NCBI RefSeq assembly: GCF_030272615.1
Contig: NC_081413.1
Coordinates: 334,034,302 to 334,098,301 of the forward strand
Length of the DNA: 64,000 nt
Source: Cryptomeria japonica
Lineage: Eukaryota > Streptophyta > Pinopsida > Cupressales > Cupressaceae
Direction of reading: 5' to 3'
In this document: positions 50,181-61,161 of the stretch, piece after piece
How positions within the stretch are numbered: the stretch's first letter is position 1
Layout of the letters: the number at the start of each line of letters is the position of its first letter
Made by a program: the position numbers and the translations under genes
The notes under the pieces: model-generated
What the model was told of the DNA's origin: nothing
The model's input: only the letters and a program-made list of their open reading frames with translations
Database searches by the model: none

Positions 50181-51150
50181 GACATAAAACTTCTTTAGAT
50201 GCATGCTATTGATGGGTTCCTCGAGTTGATCTCCATCTTGTGTTGATAGCTGATATGCCCCTAACCCAAATACTGTTGTGACCACAAATGGACCTAACCA
50301 GTTTGGTTCAAATTTTCCCTTCTTTTCTCGATCTGACCGATTTCGTGGATTTTCCTTCATTTCTAGTTCTCCAACTTGAAAGATTCATGATTTGACCTTG
50401 TGATTATAACTTTGGCACATTCTTTGCTGATATACCTTTAAATGGTCAAAGGCATTTTGGCTTCATTCCTGGATCAGTTCTAACTCTTGTAGTCTAGACA
50501 CTCTTTGTTCCTCATCTAAGATGAGACCTTTTAGTGATACACGTAGAGAGGGAATCTCTACTTTGATTGGCAATATGGCTTCTGATCTGTATATAAGAGA
50601 GAAAGGTGTGGCATTTGTTGGTGTGTGGATACTAGTGTGGTATGCCCAGAGAGCAGGGTTTAGTTGAATATGCCAATCTTTCCCAGCATCGCTCACTATC
50701 TTTTTGAGGATTTTCAGAATAGTTTTGTTAGATGCTTCTGCCTGCCCATTCCCTTGTGGATAATAGGGTGTGGAGAATCTGTGATGGATCTTAAACTTCT
50801 CACATAGTTCTTGTACATCCTGATTCTTGAATGGTCACCCATTATCAGTGATAATGGTCATTGGTATTCCATAGTGACAGATGATGTAATTCAAGATGAA
50901 TGCAACAATTTGTTTTCCTATGATATTTGTGAGAGGTACTGCCTCGATCCATTTTGTAAAATATTTTGTAGCTACAAGGATGAATTTGTGACCATTAGAT
51001 GAAGAAGGATTTATCTTTCCTACTAGATCAAGACCCCATTGACAAAAAGGCCAAGATGTTGCCAAAGCATGAAGTTCTTGTGCTGGTGAATGGATCAAGT
51101 TCCCATGGATCTGGCATTGTCTGCACGTTCTAGCTATCTAAAAATAATCT
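50178..51150 (-). pseudogene. Gypsy integrase
   Basis: The late zinc finger has CRQCQIHG near 51115. The core carries Asp in WGLDLVGKI, Asp in IITDNG and Glu in GNGQAEASNK, so the DDE triad is present. Then WAYHTSIHTPTNATPFSLIY and the C-terminal GPY/F-type motif FEPNWLGPFVV. Stops follow TDNG, LIQE and KS. The more N-terminal zinc finger (51360-51150) is broken by a shift. It ends at the T-rich repeat. In active relatives it inserts the cDNA. Confidence 0.9.
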
Positions 51151-51362
51151 CATTCCATAGTCGGCCAATAATAGCCCAAGCGTATGAGTTTTTTTGAAAG
51201 GGTAAGACCACTTGAATGAGTGCCACAAATGTCGTTATGGACTTCCTTTAAGGCCTTCTCAGATTCTTCTTGTTTGAGACATCTTAAAAGAGTACCGTCT
51301 AGACCTCGTTTAAATAGGGTATCCGTGACAAGAGTATAATGGGAGGATTAGCGAATAAAGTT

Positions 51363-51925
51363 TCACTTTTGATTTTTCAATAAGTCAGGAGGTAATATGT
51401 TATCTTTCAGGTATGTGTAAGTTTGGCCATAGCAGGAGGACTCATGTCCTACAAGTTGACAAATGGTTTGGGAATCAAGACAATTATGAGACGGGTAAAA
51501 CAACTCTTCAACCAGGAATTCATAACGCTCTTGATTTTCTTGTGTTTGTAATAAAGAAGCAAGTGTTGCCATGGCATCTGCTGCTTTGTTATCATTTCTT
51601 GGAATTTGTTTAAAAGTGATTTCAACAAAATATTTCTTGAAGTCATCCACCATCTTTTTGTAAGGCATGAGTTTGTCATCTTTTGTTTGATAGTCATCAT
51701 TGATTTGATTGATGACAAGCTGAGAGTCTCCAAAGACCTGAAGTTGTGTAATGTTCCATTCTACAGCCATTTTGATACCTGTAACCAAAGCTTCATACTC
51801 TACAGTGTTGTTGGTGCATGGAAAGCTTAATTTGTATGCTTTTGGGATGGTATGACCTTGTGGTGTGATAAATAGAATTCTTGCTCCTGATCCATGCTAC
51901 GTATATGAACCATCAAAGTATAGTT
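51363..51925 (-). pseudogene. Gypsy second (archaeal-type) RNase H
   Basis: Between the first RNase H and the integrase a second domain reads YFDGSYT (Asp), a stop, then NNTVEYEALVTGIKMAVEW (Glu), QVFGDSQLVINQI (Asp) and RNDNKAADAMATLASLL (Asp). All four catalytic acids are present. Such an extra RNase H before the integrase marks the Tat/Ogre group. Two TAG stops (after HPL and SYT) and a shift near 52150 break its link to the RT. Confidence 0.88.
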
Positions 51926-52149
51926 GCCATGCTTTTGCTGTGACTGTTAGGATATTAGCATCAGGAAACTCAACCTATAGAGGATGATCATCTTGAAGTG
52001 GTGCCTCTACTAGTTGATTTGTGATGACTTGTCCCTTGATAGCTTTTCTATCTACATACTCAATATCAAACTCACTTAGGATCATGATCCATTTTGCTAG
52101 TCATCCTGTCAATGTTGCCTTGCTGAGCAAATATTTCAATGGATCGATT

Positions 52150-53349
52150 TTAGCTATCAACTTGATGGAGAGACAATAAATAGTGTCTTAATTTTTTAGA
52201 AGCAAAAACTACCGCCAAGCATGCTTTTTCTGTTGGGGAATATTTGAGCTCGTATCCCACTAGTGTTCTACTGATGTAGTAGATGGCTCGCTCTTTTCCT
52301 TCATTATCCTGTTGTTTGAGCAAAACTCCTAATGATACTTTAGTGGTCGATACATAGAGTAATAACGGCTTATCTGGAATTGGTGACATTAGAACGGGTG
52401 GTTGCATGAGATATGCTTTGATCTTGTTGAATGCATCCTCACATTGACAGTCCCACTTGAAATAAACATTTTTATGTAATAGATGGGTGAATGGTTGACA
52501 TTTATCTGCTAATTGAGCCACAAATCTTCTGATTGACTGTAGTCTTCCTTGTAGTGATCTGAGATGACTTATATTCTTGGGAGATGCCATTTCCATGATT
52601 GCTTTGACCTTAGCTGGATCTACTTCGATACCTTTAGCTGAAACAATGTATCCCAATAGCTTTCCTGAAGTGACACCAAAGGCACATTTCTTAGGATTTA
52701 GCCGTAGTTTATACTGTTCTAACCGATCAAAGATCTTTTCCAGTATTTCAATATGTTCTTCTCTATTGTATGATTTTGCCAAGATGTCATCCACATAGTC
52801 TTCCATGAATGTATGCATCATGTCATGGAATATCATTGTCATAGCTCTCTGATATGTGGCACCTGCATTCTTTAGTCCAAAAGGCATGACGTTCCAGCAA
52901 AAAGTACCCCACGGACATGTGAAAGCTGTCTTTTCTTGATCTTCAGGTGCTATTTTAATCTAATTGTATCTGGAGAAACCATCCATTAGAGAAAACATGG
53001 AGTGTCCAGTTGTTAAATCTACAATGATGTCAATGTTAGGCAAAGGAAAGTCATCCTTTGGACATGCATTATTAAGATCTTTGAAGTCTGTGCATACTTT
53101 GATACTTTTGTCTGGCTTTGAAACAGGAACAATTTTTGATACCCATTGAGGATATGCTATAGGTCTGATGAATCCTACATCCAGTAATTTTTTTAGTTCT
53201 GCTTTGACCAAGAGAGCAATATGTGGATGCATCTTTCTTAATTTTTGTTTGACTAGTTTGGCTCCTAGATTGACATTCAAGTGATGCATAATAAGCTCTA
53301 GATCCAATCCTGGCATGTCTGCATATGACCAGGCGAAATTGATTTGCCA
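52150..53349 (-). pseudogene. Gypsy reverse transcriptase and first RNase H
   Basis: RT: LDVGFIRPIAYPQWVSKIV, VCTDFKDLNNACPKDDFPLP, FSLMDGFSRYN, one TAG, then MPFGLKNAGATYQRAMTM and the active site DYVDDILAKS. Thumb: GYIVSAKGIEVDPAKVKAI. RNase H: FKWDCQCEDAFNKIKAYL and PLLLYVSTTKVSLGVLL, where the first catalytic Asp found in most gypsy elements is Ser/Thr. SPTEKACLAVVFASKKLRHY follows. Loss of this Asp is typical where a second RNase H is present. Only one stop interrupts about 390 codons. Confidence 0.92.
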
Positions 53350-54381
53350 TCATGTAAATAATTCCATATATTCTTTCCTTTCTTTTTCTGATAGAGAAGT
53401 TGTTGGATGTAGGATCTTTGGTTGCTCTGTTGTCCCAATATTAACTACTTCTGTTGGTTCAATCAAAATTGATGACCTTTCTTGATAGTACTCAGGTAAA
53501 GTGTCAAATCTCCCATCTTCTGGTGCCTCAAGGAGGTTTTCACCGTTAGATGTGTCCTTTCTTTTTACTTTTTCTTGATCTAATGTTGCCAAGAAATGGT
53601 TTTCAACATTAGACCTGATATTGTTTTCTTTATTTTCGCTTTTGCGACTAGGAGATTTGGCACCCACTTGACTAGAAGATGCGTTGCTGAAATTCCTGGT
53701 GGAAGTTGTTGCGGGTTTGATTGCATTAAGATATACAGATATGGCATAGTCATTTGGAAAGGTATCAATGGCAGTATGTCCTTCATTTTCCCATTCAATA
53801 AGTTCGGGGTGGAGTAGAGGTAAAGGATCATCTGGTTGAGATGTTTCGAGAGTATTTAGGGTCACGATTGAGTTATCAAATTTTTTGATATGTATGTTAA
53901 TGTCTAGAATGGTACCCTCATCAGAATGACCTCGCCCAAGAATTTCTTGATCGTCCTCAATTAAGTCCAAGTCAGCCGAATGTGATTCTAATTCAAGTGA
54001 ACTAGTTCCTAATGTTTTCCCTGCATACGTGTGAACTACATCAACTCCTACATCTTCTTTAAAACAATTTTCTTCAGCTGATTCTTCAGAATGATAGGAA
54101 TCCCATTCCCATTCGTCAGAATCTATCTCACTTGCAGCTTGCAATCTACAAATTTGTTCATATAGCTTTTGATGTGTTTCTTCTGTTTGTCTTGCTATAT
54201 CTTTCCTTCTTTCATATTCAACTTCTTCTGGACTGAGATTGAGTTCTGTCAACTTTACTATTAGTTCTCCATGATTAGTACTAGGTTCATGCTTGTTTTG
54301 ATTGAGAGTTAATGCTGCTTGGGAGGTATTATTGGTTTGTTTCTCTTGTTGATTTGAGGATTGTTTCTTTTGCCATTTCAT
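53350..54381 (-). pseudogene. Gypsy acidic linker between protease region and RT
   Basis: 343 codons without a stop: polar, Ser/Glu/Asp/Asn-rich, with DSDEWEWDSYHSEES, a stretch with PDDPLPLLHPELIEWENEG, and a Lys/Asn-rich part SPSRKSENKENN. No enzyme motif. Long unstructured linkers of this sort occur in Tat-type polyproteins. It is bounded by a TGA near 53350 and a shift near 54400. Open length alone shows that the element is young. Confidence 0.75.
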
Positions 54382-54529
54382 GTTTGGTTGTGCTCATTGC
54401 TTTGCAAATGCTTCTTTCCTTTCAATTGCATTGTTCTTGTCTGCTTTCATATTCTTCTTTTTGTTGGTTAGAAAAAGTGTCTTCTGGTAGAGTAACTTGT
54501 CCATACCCTAAGCCTGCTTTGTCTATAGC

Positions 54530-54736
54530 TTACTGATTATGAGGTTGTATAGGTTCTGAGATACCTTCTTTTCTTTTTCCTATAGGACCTTTTCTTGTGT
54601 ATCCCATCTTTTGAAGAATGCTGAATCCTTTTCCATATTTTTCTATAGGTATTCTGACATTGTTGACCTTTTGTTGAATTTCTTCATCTTTGTATAGCCA
54701 CCGTAGCACATCTTTGTCTTCTATCTCTTCTGACAA
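54530..54736 (-). pseudogene. G-patch-like segment in gypsy pol
   Basis: In the protease frame, after two stops, the sequence reads KYGKGFSILQKMGYTRKGPIGKRKEGISEPI (given in positions: GKGFSILQ, then MGYTRKGPIG, then KEGISEPI). The Gly spacing and the aromatic after the first Gly match the G-patch, a short RNA-binding helper motif. A G-patch after protease is known in betaretroviruses and some plant gypsy elements. Role: probable nucleic-acid binding next to protease or RT. Confidence 0.6.
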
Positions 54737-54868
54737 GGTTCAAACACTAATGAATGCTCCATCAAATATCGGAAGATGTTTCACAATTGGTTGTTGTTTA
54801 GAGTTTGATGGTTTTCCAAAGGATTTAGGAGAGAGTGGTAATTGTGATATTGAGTATTCTCCATTTCC

Positions 54869-55360
54869 TCAATCTCTTAACTGCATTTGTTTTTCCATAC
54901 TTGATAAAATAGAGGCAAAGGATTGTTCTTTAGATTGTGTGTTCGAAGATGACGCCTCCCTGTTATGAGGAACAATGACTTCTTGAGCCATTTTTAGATT
55001 GCTACAATACTGGAATGGATTTGAATTTGCAAATATTGTGATTTCTTGTCCATCATAGGGAAATTTGACACACTGATGATAGGTTGATGGGACAGCTTGC
55101 AAGTCATGTATCCATGGTCTCCCTAGGAGTATATTATATGATAAGTCCAAGTCCAGAACTTGGCATGCTGTGTTTCTCTGTAAAGGTCCCACTCTGATGG
55201 GTAGTATCACAATTCCCTTGGAGGAACATTCTTCTTCATCATAGGCTTTTATGGTGATATTTTTGCGGGGATCAACTGCATCTTCTGAATATCCTAAGGC
55301 ATGAACAAGACTCAATGAACAAATATTTAGGCCAGCTCCACCATCTATTAGAACACGTTT
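54869..55360 (-). pseudogene. Gypsy aspartic protease
   Basis: VKRVLIDGGAGLNICSLSLV gives the active-site Asp followed by Gly-Gly-Ala, a variant known in Tat-type proteases in place of D-S/T-G. LDLSYNILLGRPWIHDLQAV is the typical second half (ILLGRPWI). Stops at 55364 (TGA) before and 54869 (TGA) after. The frame is continuous with gag, so gag and pol were read as one protein. Confidence 0.85.
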
Positions 55361-55690
55361 AACTCACGTTTTGTGAATGAGGACTTCAATATGCAAAGGA
55401 GTGTTGTGGGGATGTTGCAAGGACATGTCATCTTCTTTGGTAAATGATAAGCAGTGAGGAGTTGTGAGGTGTCCCACCATGGTTTGGAATTTATCTATAT
55501 CAAGATCTTTGGACACTGTGGTATCTACTAATGCTCGTTCAAGAATCTCTTTGTGTGCAGGTGACTGTTTTAAAAGTTCTAAGATGGATATTTGTGTGGG
55601 TATTTTTTGTAATTGATCCACTAGATTGTATTGTTTGGTAGTGGATGACGTGTTTGTTGTAGGACCCAGCAAAACCACTTTGGCTTTGCT

Positions 55691-57419
55691 TCATGTGATA
55701 ACATGAGCAGGTTCGTGATGTTGTTGTTTAACCACGATTACATTTACCACATTGTCATATGCATGAGCATAGTTTACCTTTTCTTTACCTTTACCATTTT
55801 TCCATGTTGATGATTCACCCTTCTCATAATTAGGAAGTGGAGTTTTGAAAGCTGTGTGAGATTCATTTATTGTATGTCCATCCACAGTTATTATTCCATT
55901 ATCAATCAAATCTTGGATGACATGTTTTAATTATTGACAAGCATCTGTTTGGTGTCCTTTGTTTTGATGGAAATCACAATAATGGTTGTCATTCCACCAA
56001 GTAGGTTTTACCTTGGGTTCAAAGTTTCTTTCTTCTGGTAACGTAATCAATTTGTTTGTGATGAGTGTTTTTAATGCGGACCCAAGGGGTTCACCAATGT
56101 TTGTAGATTGTCTTCGAAAGAAATTTTTGATTGTTGCTTTTTGGTGATTGTTGTTTTGTTGAGCTACTGCTAAGTGATTGGATAAGTTGAAAACCGGTTG
56201 TTTTAGTTTTATATTGTTCTTATCCACTATCCCATCATTGATGACATTATGATTTCTATTCCAAAATTTTGGTTTATCATTGTGATTATTGTTGTTAGTG
56301 TTGTTAGGAGGTTGAACTCCTTCTTTGAATATTTTAAAATCACCTTTCTTTATCATGGCTTCCTCCATTCTGATTCCATTGTCAATCATTTTTGCAAATC
56401 TTTGATTTCCTTGCATTTTTAAGTAATAACTCATTTGATTGTTTAAATTGTCTATGAAAATGTCCATTTTTTCATACTTCGGCACTGTACGAGGATACCT
56501 CGAAGCTAACCGCCTCCATCGTTGTAAGAATGTCATGAAGGGTTCTCCTCTTTTTTGTTTTGTGTTACACAGGTCTAGCATGGTTATTTCATGTTGGATG
56601 TTATAAGCGTATTGGGATACAAACTTATCCACCAACTCTAAAAATGATCTAATTCTTGGTGGAAGTTTGGAGAGCCATTCCATAGCTAATCTAGTTAAGC
56701 TTTTTGGAAATAGTCTCATTAAGTATGTATCTTCATGTGCAAACTCCATGCTCATTGTATAAAATTCCCTTATATGATCTTGAGGGTCAGTGCTTCCCTC
56801 ATATTTTTTCGTACCTCGGAATCTCGAAATCTATAGGAAAAGGTATCATGTTGAGGTTTATGTCGAATGGATAAGGACATATTTCTTGAAGCGAGCATCG
56901 TCTAACATTTCCTCTTTGCATATCTTGAATTTGTGTTTGCAATGTTTGTAGTTGTTGTGTGAGAGTCATGATAGGATTATCAACATGATTTGTTCTAGCA
57001 TAACCCTCATTTTGTATTCTAGGAGGATCTCGATCTCTTCTTGGTTCATCCCCGGTCCTTCTTGTATCCTCATTAGATTGAGCGTTATTTAGAATTTCTA
57101 CTTCATCTTTGTTAGGGATGTAAGTCTCTTCATTGGTTCTGGTGTTATTAGAAATTGACGTGTTATTCATTTTTAGACCAAAGATGTCCTCATATTGTTC
57201 GTTATTAAGAGGAGGATCACTTTTCTTTTGTGTCAATTTGTATACATCAAAATCTTGGGGGAGTGTAGCACCAGATTTTGCTAACATTAGGAAATATTTT
57301 TCTTTTTCTCCCTCCAATATTTTCTGCATAAATTTTTCAAATTGAGGATCTTTTTTGATGTCTCTGACATGTTGTTCTTTTATTTCCTCTTCAACTTGTA
57401 TTTCATCTTTGTGTTTCAT
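55691..57419 (-). pseudogene. Gypsy gag
   Basis: N-terminal part 57419-56799: charged, with TLTQQLQTLQTQIQDMQRGN (coiled coil). One A-run shift near 56795 moves the frame. The core then reads FPKSLTRLAMEWLSKLPPRI, WRRLASRYPRTVP (retrotransposon gag domain), an Asn-rich stretch and the zinc-binding CDFHQNKGHQTDAC, the typical Tat/Ogre gag finger. TAA near 55931 and TGA near 55691 interrupt the C-terminal part, which continues in frame to the protease (VDQLQKIPTQISILELLKQS at 55600). Particle protein and RNA packaging. Confidence 0.87.
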
Positions 57420-58009
57420 GTTTCTATAGTCTTTAGTTATTTCAAATGTTTCTATTTCTGTTTCTACAATCTTTCATCTCTAAGCCCTGGTTAGAACGGG
57501 CATACACGTGTTTTGAATGTTTTTCGAGGTTTAAATCTTGAGAAATGTGTCATTATAAGTGATCAATTGTTCAGGTGAAAGTTGTGGATGTATAGACACG
57601 AAATGATCTTTTCAAGTATTTTCTTGTTTACAAGTTCTTCGATCTTAGTTTTTGGAGTGCAAATTTTGTGATTTTTGATATGACCAAGTTCAAATAGGAA
57701 TGATATATCCTATGATAAAGAACAAGGTTATTTTGATCAAGCGTTGTAGTTTCGTGATTAAAGGATGATAGATCCTGATGAGAAACTATGTTTTAACGAT
57801 CAAAGACAATGTGGTGTTGTACTTTAAGGTGTTTGATCTTTAACTTGTTTGAGGTGAATACTTGAGACTTTTGTGTGTCTTATTCTTGAATCTATTTTTG
57901 ATAGAAGATAACCTGATTGAATGACCCAACAAGATGACCTACTCTCTATGTTTGACTGTTTGAGAAATGGGTTGTTTTTGTTTTCTGATTTTGATGTATT
58001 TTACCAAAA

Positions 58010-58250
58010 ACGCTAACAAAATGACCAGGAACTCTACTGTACTGACCATAAACGCTGTTGTTTAGACTAGGAACTCTGTTGTACTAACCAGAAACGCTGC
58101 TGTTTAGACTAGGAACTCTATTGTTTAAACCAGAAATGTTGTTGTTTGGACCAAAAACTCTGACAGACTTACCAAAAATGCTACTATGCTGACTAGAAAC
58201 GCTGACATACAGACCAGAAACGCTGACTGATAGACCAGGAACTCTGTTCT
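58010..58250. repeat. 21-bp repeat array 1 in the gypsy leader
   Basis: About ten degenerate units built on 'accagaaacgctg' and 'actaggaactctg', for example 'gaccaggaactctactgtact', 'gaccagaaacgctgactgata'. Minus-strand translation gives heptad-like repeats with S, V and N. Confidence 0.75.
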
Positions 58251-58424
58251 GCGATACAGTGACACTAAAGTTCAAATAATGATATGTAGGTTTAGAAAAT
58301 TGAGTGTTTGAACTTAGGAGATTACAATTTTTACCCAACTCTATAATATGCTCAACCTTTGAGAGTTAATGTTGAAATATGAGAAATTTGACATTAACAC
58401 TAAGAGAGCTGACCTTTGGATTGA

Positions 58425-58610
58425 AAATGGGACTATTTGGACCAAAGGTGCAACCGTTTGGACTAATGGAGCTAATGTTTGAATTGTAAAAGCTAATGTT
58501 TGGACTGAAAGAGCAACTGTTTGGACTGAAAATGCTAATGTTTGGACTGTAAATGTGACTGTTTGGACTGTAGGTGCGACTATTTGGACTGAAAGAGCTA
58601 ATCTGCTGCA
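58425..58610. repeat. 21-bp repeat array 2 in the gypsy leader
   Basis: About nine units of 'tttggactgaaagagcaactg' type. The minus strand alternates SPN, YSPN and FSPN. The last unit, 'ctgaaagagctaatctgc', returns at the end of array 3 near 60014, which links the arrays. Confidence 0.8.
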
Positions 58611-59684
58611 AAACTTGTGAATTTGATAGTTTGAAGTTTGAGTTTTCAATGTTTGTTGTATTTCAATAGATGAGATCTTGACTTGACTTATAAACACAGA
58701 AATCAGATTGTATTTTTGTCCCAAAGGTTTTGAACAATTAAAAACACATCAATCAATCTATCCTAAGGAGATTGGTCGAGAATGAAAACCTTTGCTTGTT
58801 GACTTAGGTACATAGCCAATAGCTAATCAGAATACAACCGTTGAGTCTCACACAATGGATTCTCAACGCCATATTATCCGACTCCAAATGCTAATGGGGG
58901 CATGATATGGCAAGTGTCTTGGGAGAGTTACTATCTCTCTTGCATAAAGATTATCACCCTTTTGGAGGTGAATCGGGTAGCTTCTATTTTTATAGTTCTT
59001 AGTCAGGAATTCCGTTTGAAATTACCCCTTGAAGTCGCACAAGCATGATTGAGGCCTATAGCCTGACATGGTACCAAAACAAGTTGTAGTCATGTAAACG
59101 TGATTGAGACCGCGAGGCCCTACAAAATGCCCGATATGAGAGATCTCAAAGAGAAAACTCAAATAATCCCATCCTCTAAGACTTTAATCATCAGAGACCT
59201 ATTTATTATAGTGAGTTGGAATGCTCAGGTCTAGCTGTACTCACTTGGGTCATTCTCACAGGATGATTACTTTTTCCCACTGTGACAGGCTTGCTAAAGA
59301 TATGCACTATTGAAAGCAAAGGATGAGTCTATCTTTCTGATCACCTAAGAAAGGTGAGAGCATACTTGCCTATCATCAAGACACATAAGACATGTTTGTT
59401 CATTTCCATTGTAATTAGTCTATGTGCCTAATTTAACAAATATAAGTGCAAAATCTCGTGGCTGCAAACAAAGTTAGTAGTTTATATTGTATTCTTTGGT
59501 GGTGAAATAGTTTATAACTCCAGTCTTTCACAGTGAAATAAGTACCTGCAAAACCAACAATCCACAAATTAGGTTCGGAAAAATGATAGTCCAAAAGCAG
59601 AAATAAGGAATGCAACATACAATATTTGCAAAATTAATAAAAAATTGAAAATGCCATCAAATTGACCAAGAATGCCATCATATG

Positions 59685-60010
59685 TGCCAAGAACGCTATT
59701 CTGCACACCAGAAACGTTGTTTTGCACACCAGAAACGTTGTTCTGCACACCAGAAACGTTGTTCTGAAAACCAGAAACATTGTTCTGCACACCAGAAACG
59801 ATGTTAAATAGACTGAAAACACTGACAAATTTGCCAAAAATGCCACCATACATACCAAAAATGCTAAAGTACAGACTGAAAGCGCTAAAGTATAGAAAAA
59901 CATAAAAACAGAGTTGAGGAATCTCCCATAAATGTCATTTGAGGTGCCAGAATGCCACAAAAGATGCCAAGAATGCGATTTGAGAGCCCAAGAGAGCTAA
60001 TCTGCACTCT
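59685..60010. repeat. 21-bp repeat array 3 in the gypsy leader
   Basis: Five nearly perfect units of 'cacaccagaaacgttgttctg' at 59705-59810, flanked by looser units such as 'gactgaaaacactgacaaa'. The minus strand reads repeated VQNNVSG. It shares 'accagaaacg' with array 1. Confidence 0.85.
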
Positions 60011-60078
60011 GAAAGAGCTAATCAACCTATCAATAAAATTTCCTGCAAGCAAACTTGTTAAAGATCAAAGGGGCTAGG

Positions 60079-60095
60079 CCCCACGGTGGGCGCCA
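60079..60095 (-). promoter_or_regulatory. Gypsy primer binding site (TGGCGCC type)
   Basis: Minus-strand TGGCGCCCACCGTGGGG starts five bases after the 5' LTR end. TGGCGCC sites of this type are common in plant gypsy elements. I do not assign the tRNA. Confidence 0.85.
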
Positions 60096-60100
60096 ATTAA

Positions 60101-61161
60101 TGTGATGCTAAAAATGTTGTTAGTATAAGAGGCATACACATATAATGAGACAATATAATATAATTGAAAAGCTTAATTTCAAAACTAAATCAAAGATGCA
60201 AACCATAAGCCTTCCTTGAAATGTCCCATTTTCCTCTATTATTGAGGACCTTGAAGGTGTTGGATTGATGGGCTCTCAGCGGAGCAATGACCTCCAAAGT
60301 GACAACTCAAGAGTTGAGTAGCTATTTGATCATGATTGACTATGGAGATGATATGAAATGCATGATTTAAGAAACTATACTAACATGCTATGATTAATCC
60401 AAAAGCTAATTACTAGATAATTAAAATGCAAATTGCCTATAGTAATGATGCCTAAATTGATATGAGATGGGATCCATATTGCTCCAAAATGAGGGGTATT
60501 TATAGGATTTCCAAGGCCAAAGCTGAGGTGGCAGGAATCAATGGTCCATATCTGATCTAAAGATATCAAGGGCCAAGATTGAGGAAGTTGGAGAAGAGGT
60601 TGGAGGGAGGGACACTTGTCATCTCTGTGGTGACAAGTGTCAAGGAGCCTTGCTCATGAGAGGGCAAGTGTCCAAGGGAGGAGACATGTGGCAAAAGTGT
60701 CATGTGTCTCAAGAAGAGAATATCCACACCATGGGAGGTTAGGATAAGAAGGTTAGGATGTGTAAGATAGGATAGGGTTAGTTAGACCCAATATTAGATT
60801 GAATGGGTTAAGTTAGGGAATGGTTAGGCTAGGTGGTTAAAGTTAGGAGCCATGTGCTCATTTGAATTTAGAAATTCAAATAATTGGAAAATGGTAATTA
60901 ATCTCAGCAAACTTGAGTTTGTTAATCTTAATTAGGGATTAGAAGAATTGATTAGTATGGGGAGACATTAATTAATTTAGAATTAATTAATCAAAGGGGG
61001 ATATGAAATGAACTATATAAATAAATCATTTAGATTTATTTACTAGTAGATGAATAGAGAAATTAATTAAATTGCTTATGAATTCAATTAATTGAGAAGG
61101 GGAATTAATCAAATAACTGCATATTTAATTAACTATCTTCAAACCATTTTTAGGTGTATAC
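60101..61161 (-). repeat. Gypsy 5' LTR
   Basis: 1,061 bp, TGTGATGCTAAAAATG to AGGTGTATACA, matching the 3' LTR. It has intact TG and CA ends. Copia3 RT sequence resumes right after it. Confidence 0.95.
60497..60504 (-). promoter_or_regulatory. TATA box of the gypsy 5' LTR
   Basis: Minus-strand TATAAATA, the same position as 44265-44272 in the 3' LTR. This is the copy that would drive the full-length RNA. Confidence 0.65.

Larger units (their letters stand above)
57420..60078. other. Gypsy 5' untranslated leader, 2.66 kb
   Basis: Between gag and primer site. It holds three arrays of ~21-bp repeats (58010-58250, 58425-58610, 59685-60010), separated by unique AT-rich DNA. Short minus-strand frames are kept open by the 21-base (seven-codon) period, but they look like by-products. 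Unusually long for a leader. Confidence 0.8.
43869..61161 (-). mobile_element. 17.3-kb Tat/Ogre-like Ty3/gypsy retrotransposon with antisense extra ORF
   Basis: LTRs 43869-44920 and 60101-61161 are about 97% identical (I count roughly 28 substitutions and one short indel). Duplication ATCCT (43864-43868) and CTCCT (61162-61166) with one change. Primer site at 60079-60095, a long leader with 21-bp arrays, gag, protease, G-patch segment, linker, RT, RNase H, a second RNase H and integrase, all minus. About 5.2 kb between integrase and 3' LTR hold a plus-strand plant-mobile-domain frame. Two RNase H domains between RT and integrase and a large size are marks of the Tat/Ogre lineage. About 17 stops and a few shifts by eye. 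Confidence 0.93.
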
